Part shown: positions 55,501-64,000 of the stretch, piece after piece
How positions within the stretch are numbered: the stretch's first letter is position 1
How the letters are laid out: every line of letters begins with the position of its first letter
Assembly (NCBI GenBank): GCA_963170055.1
Contig: CAUJGJ010000074.1
Location: 15,001-79,000, forward strand
DNA: 64,000 nt
Direction: 5' to 3'
Source of the DNA: Halisarca cf. caerulea
Taxonomy: Eukaryota > Porifera > Demospongiae > Chondrillida > Halisarcidae
Translations under genes and position numbers: made by a program
The notes under the pieces: model-generated
What the model saw: only the letters and a program-made list of their open reading frames with translations
What the model was told of the DNA's origin: nothing
Database searches by the model: none

Positions 55501-56330
55501 CAAGGAATGTGCGTGGTGCTAGTGCCAAATATTGGTATTAGCACCAGCCTATCCAACACTACACAAATACGCCCACAGTACTTCAGAAACTTCATGTGTG
55601 TCCACTGTAAATGTTTGTGGTGCTAGTGCCAAATATTATTATTAGCACCAACATATCCAACACTACACAGATACGCCCACAGCATTTCAGAAACTTCATG
55701 TGTGTCCACTGGGAATGTGCGTGGTGCTAGTGCCAAATATTGGTCTTAGAACCACCATATCCAACACTACACAAATACGCCCACAGTACTTCAGAAACTT
55801 CATGTGTGTCCACTGGGAATGTGCGTGGTGCTAGTGCCAAATATTGGTCTTAACACTAGCATATTTAACACTACACAGATACACCCACAACACTTCAGAA
55901 ACTTCATGTGTGTCCACAAGAAATGTGCGTGGTGCTAGTGCCAAATATTGGTATTAGCACCAGCATATCCAACACTACACAAGTACGCCCACAGTACTTT
56001 AGAATCTTCATGTGTGTCGACTGGGAATGTGCGTGGTATTAGTGCCAAATATTGGTATTAGCACCAGCGTATCCAACACTACACAAATACGCCCACAGCA
56101 CTTCAGAAACTTCATGTGTGTCCACTGGGAATGTGCGCGGTGCTAGTGCCAAATATTGGTCTTAGAACCACCATATCCAACACTACACAAATACGCCCAC
56201 AGTACTTCAGAAACTTCATGTGTGTCCACTGGGAATGTGCGTGGTGCTAGTGCCAAATATTGGTCTTAACACTAGCATATTTAACACTACACAGATACAC
56301 CCACAACACTTCAGAAACTTCATGTGTGTC
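52590..56330 (-). repeat. 18-unit tandem duplication (1,872-bp period)
   Basis: About 52590-54461 repeats at about 54462-56330 with an offset of exactly 1,872 bp (18 x 104). Shared rare variants include acaaaagtacg (about 52650 and 54522), attgctgtttgaacc (about 52825 and 54697) and ccacaagaaatg (54042 and 55914). Confidence 0.8.
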
Positions 56331-57060
56331 CACAAGGAATGTGCGTGGTGCTAGTGCCAAATATTGGTATTACCACCAGCATATCCAACACTACACAAGT
56401 ACGCCCACAGCACTTCAGAAACCTCATGTGTGTCGACTGGAAATGTGCGTGGTATTAGTGCCAAATATTGGTATTAGCACCAGCAAATTTAACACTACAC
56501 AGATACGCCCACAGCACTTCAGAAACTTCATGTGTGTCCACTGGGAATGTGCGTGGTGCTAGTGCCAAATATTTGTATTAGCACAAGCATATCGAATGCT
56601 ACACAAATACGCCCACAGCACTTCAGAAACTTCATGCGTGTCCACTGGGAATGTGCATGGTGCTAGTACCAAAGATTGGACTTAGAACCACTATATCCAA
56701 CACTACACTAATACGCCCACAGCACTTAAGAAACTTCATGTGTATCCTCTGATAATGTGCGTGGTGCTAGTACCAAATATTGGTGTTTGAACCACCATAT
56801 CCAACACTACACAAATATGCCCACAGCACTTAAGAAACTTCATGTGTATCCACTGACAATGTGCGTGGTGCTAGTACCAAATATTGGTGTTTGAACCACC
56901 ATATCCAACACTACACAAATATGCCCACAGCACTTAACAAACTTCATGTGTGTCCACTGGGAATGTTTGTGGTGCTAGTGCCAAATATTATTATTAGCAC
57001 CAGCATATCCAACACTACACAAATACGCCCACAGTACTTCAGAAACTTCATGTGTGTCCA

Positions 57061-60000
57061 CTGGGAATGTGCGCGGTGCTAGTGCCAAATATTGGTCTTA
57101 GAACCACCATATCCAACACTACACAAATACGCCCACAGTACTTCAGAAACTTCATGTGTGTCCACTGGGAATGTGCGCGGTGCTAGTGCCAAATATTGGT
57201 CTTAGAACCACCATATCCAACACTACACAAATACGCCCACAGCACTTCAGAAACTTCATGTGTGTCCACTGGGCATGTGCGTGGTGCTAGTGCCAAATAT
57301 TGGTCTTAACACTAGCATATTTAACACTACACAGATACACCCACAACACTTCAGAAACTTCATGTGTGTCCACAAGGAATGTGCGTGGTGCTAGTGCCAA
57401 ATATTGGTATTAGCACCAGCATATCCAACACTACACAAGTACGCCCACAGCACTTCAGAAACCTCATGTGTGTCCACTGGGAATGTGCGTGGTATTAGTG
57501 CCAAATATTGGTATTAGCACCAGCATATTCAACACTACACAGATACGCCCACAGCACTTCAGAAACTTCATGTGTATCCTCTGACAATGTGCGTAGTGCT
57601 AGTACCAAATATTGGTGTTTGAACCACCATATCCAACACTACACAAATATGCCCACAGCACTTAAGAAACTTCATGTGTATCCACTGACAATGTGCGTGG
57701 TGCTAGTACCAAATTTTGGTGTTTAAACGACCATATCCAACACTACACAAATATGCCCACAGCACTTAAGAAACTTCATGTGTATCCACTGACAATGTGC
57801 GTGGTGCTAGTACCAAATATTGGTGTTTGAACCACCATATCCAACACTACACAAATATGCCCACAGCATTTAAGAAACTTCATGTGTGTCCACTGTGAAT
57901 GTTTGTGGTGCTAGTGCCAAATATTATCATTAGCACCAGCATATCCAACACTACACAAATACGCCCACAGCATTTCAGAAACTTCATGTGTGTCCACTGG
58001 GAATGTGCGTGGTGCTAGTGCCAAATATTGGTCTTAGAACCACCATATCCAACGCTACACAAATACACCCACAGCATTTCAGAAACTTCATGTGTGTCCA
58101 CTGGGAATGTGCGTGGTGCTAGTGCCAAATATTGGTCTTAACACTAGCATATTTAACACTACACAGATACGCCCACAACACTTCAGAAACTTCATGTGTG
58201 TTCACTGGGAATGTGCATGGTGCTAGTGCCAAATATTGGTATGAGCACCAGCGTATCCAACACTACACAAATACGCCCACAGCACTTCAGAAACTTCATG
58301 TGTGTCCACTGGGAATGTGCGCGGTGCTAGTGCCAAATATTGGTCTTAGAACCACCATATCCAACACTACACAAATACGCCCACAGTACTTCAGAAACTT
58401 CATGTGTGTCCACTGGGAATGTGCGGGGTGCTAGTGCCAAATATTGGTCTTAACACTAGCATATTTAACACTACACAGATACACCCACAACACTTTAGAA
58501 ACTTTATGTGTGTCCACAAGGAATGTGCGTGGTGCTAGTGCCAAATATTGGTATTAGCACCAGCATATCCAACACTACACAAGTACGCCCACAGTACTTC
58601 AGAAACTCCATGTGTGTCCACTGGGAATGTGCGCGGTGCTAGTGCCAAATATTGGTCTTAGAACCACCATATCCAACACTACACAAATACGCCCACAGTA
58701 CTTCAGAAACTTCATGTGTGTCCACTGGGAATGTGCGCGGTGCTAGTGCCAAATATTGGTCTTAGAACCACCATATCCAACACTACACAAATACGCCCAC
58801 AGCACTTCAGAAACTTCATGTGTGTCCACTGGGCATGTGCGTGGTGCTAGTGCCAAATATTGGTCTTAACACTAGCATATTTAACACTACACAGATACAC
58901 CCACAACACTTCAGAAACTTCATGTGTGTCCACAAGGAATGTGTGTGGTGCTAGTGCCAAATATTGGTATTAGCACCAGCATATCCAACACTACACAAGT
59001 ACGCCCACAGCACTTCAGAAACCTCATGTGTGTCCACTGGGAATGTGCGTGGTATTAGTGCAAAATATTGGTATTAGCACCAGCATATTCAACACTACAC
59101 AGATACGCCCACAGCACTTCAGAAACTTCATGTGCATCCTCTGACAATGTGCGTATTGCTAGTACCAAATATTGGTGTTTGAACCACCATATCCAACACT
59201 ACACAAATATGCCCACAGCATTTAAGAAACTTCATGTGTGTCCACTGTGAATGTTTGTGGTGCTAGTGCCAAATATTATCATTAGCACCAGCATATCCAA
59301 CACTACACAAATACGCCCACAGCATTTCAGAAACTTCATGTGTGTCCACTGGGAATGTGCGTGGTGCTAGTGCCAAATATTGGTCTTAGAACCACCATAT
59401 CCAACGCTACACAAATACACCCACAGCATTTCAGAAACTTCATGTGTGTCCACTGGGAATGTGCGTGGTGCTAGTGCCAAATATTGGTCTTAACACTAGC
59501 ATATTTAACACTACACAGATACGCCCACAACACTTCAGAAACTTCATGTGTGTTCACTGGGAATGTGCATGGTGCTAGTGCCAAATATTGGTATGAGCAC
59601 CAGCGTATCCAACACTACACAAATACGCCCACAGCACTTCAGAAACTTCATGTGTGTCCACTGGGAATGTGCGCGGTGCTAGTGCCAAATATTGGTCTTA
59701 GAACCACCATATCCAACACTACACAAATACGCCCACAGTACTTCAGAAACTTCATGTGTGTCCACTGGGAATGTGCGGGGTGCTAGTGCCAAATATTGGT
59801 CTTAACACTAGCATATTTAACACTACACAGATACACCCACAACACTTTAGAAACTTTATGTGTGTCCACAAGGAATGTGCGTGGTGCTAGTGCCAAATAT
59901 TGGTATTAGCACCAGCATATCCAACACTACACAAGTACGCCCACAGTACTTCAGAAACTCCATGTGTGTCCACTGGGAATGTGCGCGGTGCTAGTGCCAA

Positions 60001-60900
60001 ATATTGGTCTTAGAACCACCATATCCAACACTACACAAATACGCCCACAGTACTTCAGAAACTTCATGTGTGTCCACTGGGAATGTGCGCGGTGCTAGTG
60101 CCAAATATTGGTCTTAGAACCACCATATCCAACACTACACAAATACGCCCACAGCACTTCAGAAACTTCATGTGTGTCCACTGGGCATGTGCGTGGTGCT
60201 AGTGCCAAATATTGGTCTTAACACTAGCATATTTAACACTACACAGATACACCCACAACACTTCAGAAACTTCATGTGTGTCCACAAGGAATGTGTGTGG
60301 TGCTAGTGCCAAATATTGGTATTAGCACCAGCATATCCAACACTACACAAGTACGCCCACAGCACTTCAGAAACCTCATGTGTGTCCACTGGGAATGTGC
60401 GTGGTATTAGTGCAAAATATTGGTATTAGCACCAGCATATTCAACACTACACAGATACGCCCACAGCACTTCAGAAACTTCATGTGCATCCTCTGACAAT
60501 GTGCGTATTGCTAGTACCAAATATTGGTGTTTGAACCACCATATCCAACACTACACAAATATGCCCACAGCACTTAAGAAACTTCATGTGTATCCACTGA
60601 CAATGTGCGTGGTGCTAGTACCAAATATTGGTGTTTGAACCACCATATCCAACACTACACAAATATGCCCACAGCACTTAAGAAACTTCATGTGTATCCA
60701 CTGACAATGTGCGTGGTGCTAGTACCAAATATTGGTGTTTGAACCACCATATCCAACACTACACAAATAAGCCCACAGCATTTAAGAAACTTCATGTGTG
60801 TCCACTGTGAATGTTTGTGGTGCTAGTGCCAAATATTATCATTAACACCAGCATATCCAACACTACACAAATACGCCCACAGCATTTCAGAAACTTCATG
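57061..60900 (-). repeat. Three-copy higher-order repeat (15-, 13-unit and partial)
   Basis: Copy 1 is 57061-58620 (1,560 bp, 15 units), copy 2 is 58621-59972 (1,352 bp, 13 units) and copy 3 is 59973 to about 60900, incomplete. Copy 2 lacks two units carrying tatccactgacaatg that are present in copies 1 and 3. Copies 2 and 3 share private variants (gaatgtgtgtggtg and catcctctgacaatgtgcgtattg), so they are the youngest pair. Confidence 0.8.
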
Positions 60901-63900
60901 TGTGTCCACTGGGAATGTGCGTGGTGCTATTGCGAAATATTGGTCTTAACACTAGCATATTTAACACTACACAGATACGCCCACAACACTTCAGAAACTT
61001 CATGTGTGTCCACTGGGAATGTGCATGGTGCTAGTGCCAAATATTGGTATGAGCACCAGCGTATCCAACACTACACAAATACGCCCACAGCACTTCAGAA
61101 ACTTTATGTGTGTCCACTGGGAATGTGCGCGGTGGTAGTGCCAAATATTGGTCTTAGAACCACCATATCCAACACTACACAAATACGCCCACAGTACTTC
61201 AGAAACTTCATGTGTGTCCACTGGGAATGTGCGTGGTGCTAGTGCCAAATATTGGTCTTAACAGTAGCATATTTAACACTACACAGATACACCCACAACA
61301 CTTCAGAAACTTCATGTGTGTCCACAAGGAATGTGCGTGGTGCTAGTGCCAAATATTGGTATTAGCACCAGCATATCCAACACTATACAAGTACGCCCAC
61401 AGTACTTCAGAAACTTCATGTGTGTCCACTTTAAATGTTTGTGGTGCTAGTGCCAAATATTATTATTAGCACCAACATATCCAACACTACACAGATACGC
61501 CCACAGCATTTCAGAAACTTCATGTGTTTCCACTGGGAATGTGCGTGGTGCTAGTGCCAAATATTGGTCTTAGAACCACCATATCCAACACTACACAAAT
61601 ACGCCCACAGTACTTCAGAAACTTCATGTGTGTCCACTGGGAATGTGCGTGGTGCTATTGCGAAATATTGGTCTTAACACTAGCATATTTAACACTACAC
61701 AGATACGCCCACAACACTTCAGAAACTTCATGTGTGTCCACTGGGAATGTGCGTGGTGCTAGTGCCAAATATTGGTCTTAACAGTAGCATATTTAACACT
61801 ACACAGATACACCCACAACACTTCAGAAACTTCATGTGTGTCCACAAGGAATGTGCGTGGTGCTAGTGCCAAATATTGGTATTAGCACCAGCATATCCAA
61901 CACTACAAAAGTACGCCCACAGCACTTCAGAAACCTCATGTGTGTCGACTGGGAATGTGCGTGGTATTAGTGCCAAATATTGGTATTAGCACCAGCATAT
62001 TCAACACTACACAGATACGCCCACAGCACTTCAGAAACTTCATGTGTGTCCACTGGGAATGTGCGTGGTGCTAGTGCCAAATATTTGTATTAGCACAAGC
62101 ATATCGAATGTTACACAAATACGCCCACAGCACTTCAGAAACTTCATGCGTGTCCACTGGGAATGTGCATGGTGCTAGTACCAAAGATTGGTCTTAGAAC
62201 CACTATATCCAACACTACACAAATATGCCCACAGCACTTAAGAAACTTCATGTGTGTCCACTGTGAATGTTTGTGGTGCTAGTGCCAAATATTATTATTA
62301 GCACCAGCATATCCAACACTACACTAATACGCCCACAGCATTTCAGAAACTTCATGTGTGTCCACTGGGAATGTGCGTGGTGCTAGTGCCAAATATTGGT
62401 CTTAGAACCACCATATCCAACGCTACACAAATACGCCCACAGCACTTCAGAAACTTTATGTGTGTCCACTGGGAATGTGCGTGGTGCTATTGCGAAATAT
62501 GGGTCTTAACACTAGCATATTTAACACTACACAGATACGCCCACAAAACTTCAGAAACTTCATGTGTGTCCACTGGGAATGTGCATGGTGCTAGTGCCAA
62601 ATATTGGTATTAGCACCAGCGTATCCAACACTACACAAGTACGCCCACAGCACTTCAGAAACCTCATGTGTGTCGACTGGGAATGTGCGTGGTATTAGTG
62701 CCAAATATTGGTATTAGCACCAGCATATCCAACACTACACAGATACGCCCACAGCACTTCAGAAACTTCATGTGTGTCCACTGGGAATGTGCGTGGTGTT
62801 AGTGCCAAATATTTGTATTAGCACAAGCATATCGAATGTTACACAAATACGCCCACAGCACTTCAGAAACTTCATGCGTGTCCACTGGGAATGTGCATGG
62901 TGCTAGTACCAAAGATTGGCCTTAGAACCACTATATCCAACACTACACTAATACGCCCAAAGCACTTCAGAAACTTCATGTGTATCCTCTGAAAATGTGC
63001 GTGGTGCTAGTACCAAATATTGGTGTTTAAACCACCATATCCAACACTACACAAATATGCCCACAGCACTTAAGAAACTTCATGTGTATCCACTGACAAT
63101 GTGCGTGGTGCTAGTACCAAATATTGGTGTTTGAACCACCATATCCAACACTACACAAATATGCCCACAGCACTTAAGAAACTTCATGTGTGTCCACTGT
63201 GAATGTTTGTGGTGCTAGTGCCAAATATTATTATTAGCACCAGCATATCCAACACTACACAAATACGCCCACAGCATTTCAGAAACTTCATGTGTGTCCA
63301 CTGGGAATGTGCGTGGTGCTAGTGCCAAATATTGGTCTTATAACCACCATATCCAACACTACACAAATACGCCCACAGCACTTCAGAAACTTCATGTGTG
63401 TCCACTGGGAATGTGCGTGCTGCTAGTGCCAAATATTGGTCTTAACAGTAGCATATTTAACACTACACAGATACACCCACAACACTTCAGAAACTTCATG
63501 TGTGTCCACAAGGAATGTGCGTGGTGCTAGTGCCAAATATTGGTATTAGCACCAGCATATCCAACACTACAAAAGTACGCCCACAGCACTTCAGAAACCT
63601 CATGTGTGTCGACTGGGAATGTGCGTGGTATTAGTGCCAAATATTGGTATTAGCACCAGCATATTCAACACTACACAGATACGCCCACAGCACTTCAGAA
63701 ACTTCATGTGTGTCCACTGGGAATGTGCGTGGTGCTAGTGCCAAATATTTGTATTAGCACAAGCATATCGAATGTTACACAAATACGCCCACAGCACTTC
63801 AGAAACTTCATGCGTGTCCACTGGGAATGTGCATGGTGCTAGTACCAAAGATTGGTCTTAGAACCACTATATCCAACACTACACAAATATGCCCACAGCA

Positions 63901-64000
63901 CTTAAGAAACTTCATGTGTGTCCACTGTGAATGTTTGTGGTGCTAGTGCCAAATATTATTATTAGCACCAGCATATCCAACACTACACTAATACGCCCAC

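Larger units (their letters stand above)
33569..64000 (-). repeat. 104-bp satellite array, right arm (inverted)
   Basis: This is the same 104-bp unit as the left arm but reverse-complemented: catatccaacactacacaaa, then tacgcccacagcacttcag, then aaacttcatgtgtgtccact, then gggaatgtgcgtggtgctag, then tgccaaatattgg, then tattagcaccag or tcttagaaccac. Beyond about 43 kb the phase is nearly perfect: a marker unit with gaatgtttgtgg occurs at 50305, 53009, 54881, 57897, 59249 and 60809, and all spacings are exact multiples of 104. Variant units ccacaaggaatg, acaagtacgccc and tatcctctgacaatg characterise the distal part. The array continues past the right edge. Confidence 0.97.

Noticed and set aside
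4692..63530. Dozens of possible small Cys-rich protein genes within the array
   Set aside because: They recur at the repeat period, shift frame every unit, appear on both strands, lack consistent start or signal context, and are explained by a stop-poor satellite.
4646..64000. CRISPR-like regular repeats
   Set aside because: The units are contiguous 104-bp tandem repeats with no unique spacers, no cas genes, and a eukaryotic setting.
4646..64000. CENP-B box in the satellite unit
   Set aside because: I looked for a match to the YTTCG....A..CGGG core in both orientations of the typical unit and saw none. A centromeric role is therefore not supported by a known motif.

Overview
This is a eukaryotic window, most likely from an invertebrate animal. 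It has spliced exons with GT-AG introns, an immunoglobulin-domain membrane protein, AT-rich introns with TA microsatellites and a small inverted-repeat transposon, and then a very large satellite array. A sponge or another early-branching marine animal would fit the style of the gene and introns, but nothing in the sequence fixes the species. There is no bacterial-type gene organisation.

Layout. 1-538: non-coding, probably an upstream intron. 539-3662: the last three exons of one plus-strand gene for a type I membrane protein. It encodes a cysteine-poor Ig-like domain, a canonical Ig domain split by an intron, an acidic stalk, one transmembrane helix and a short Ser/Glu-rich tail. The start of the gene lies off the left edge. 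3663-4645: AT-rich 3' flank with no recognisable gene. 4646-64000, about 59 kb or 93 percent of the window: one continuous satellite with a basic unit of 104 bp. It begins abruptly about 1 kb after the gene's stop codon and runs off the right edge.

The satellite has two arms of opposite polarity. The left arm (4646-33565, roughly 278 units by division) and the right arm (33569 to the end, roughly 293 units) meet head-to-head at a perfect 11-bp inverted repeat with a 3-bp spacer. Every unit carries a 31-bp imperfect dyad (14-bp arms, 3-nt loop), and the polarity switch falls inside this dyad. Both arms are patchworks of higher-order duplications: 1,553, 1,012, 3,293 and 624 bp tandem copies and a displaced copy about 3 kb long on the left; 14/16-unit, 18-unit and 13/15-unit repeats on the right. 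The right arm is mostly in 104-bp phase. Variant units suggest three domains: 4.6-33.6, 33.6-43 and 43-64 kb. The many short open frames in the array come from the repeat and are not annotated as genes.

The gene and the satellite have no evident functional link. The features most worth following up are the polarity switch, the per-unit dyad (fully pairable as RNA from only one strand), and the very recent multi-unit duplications.
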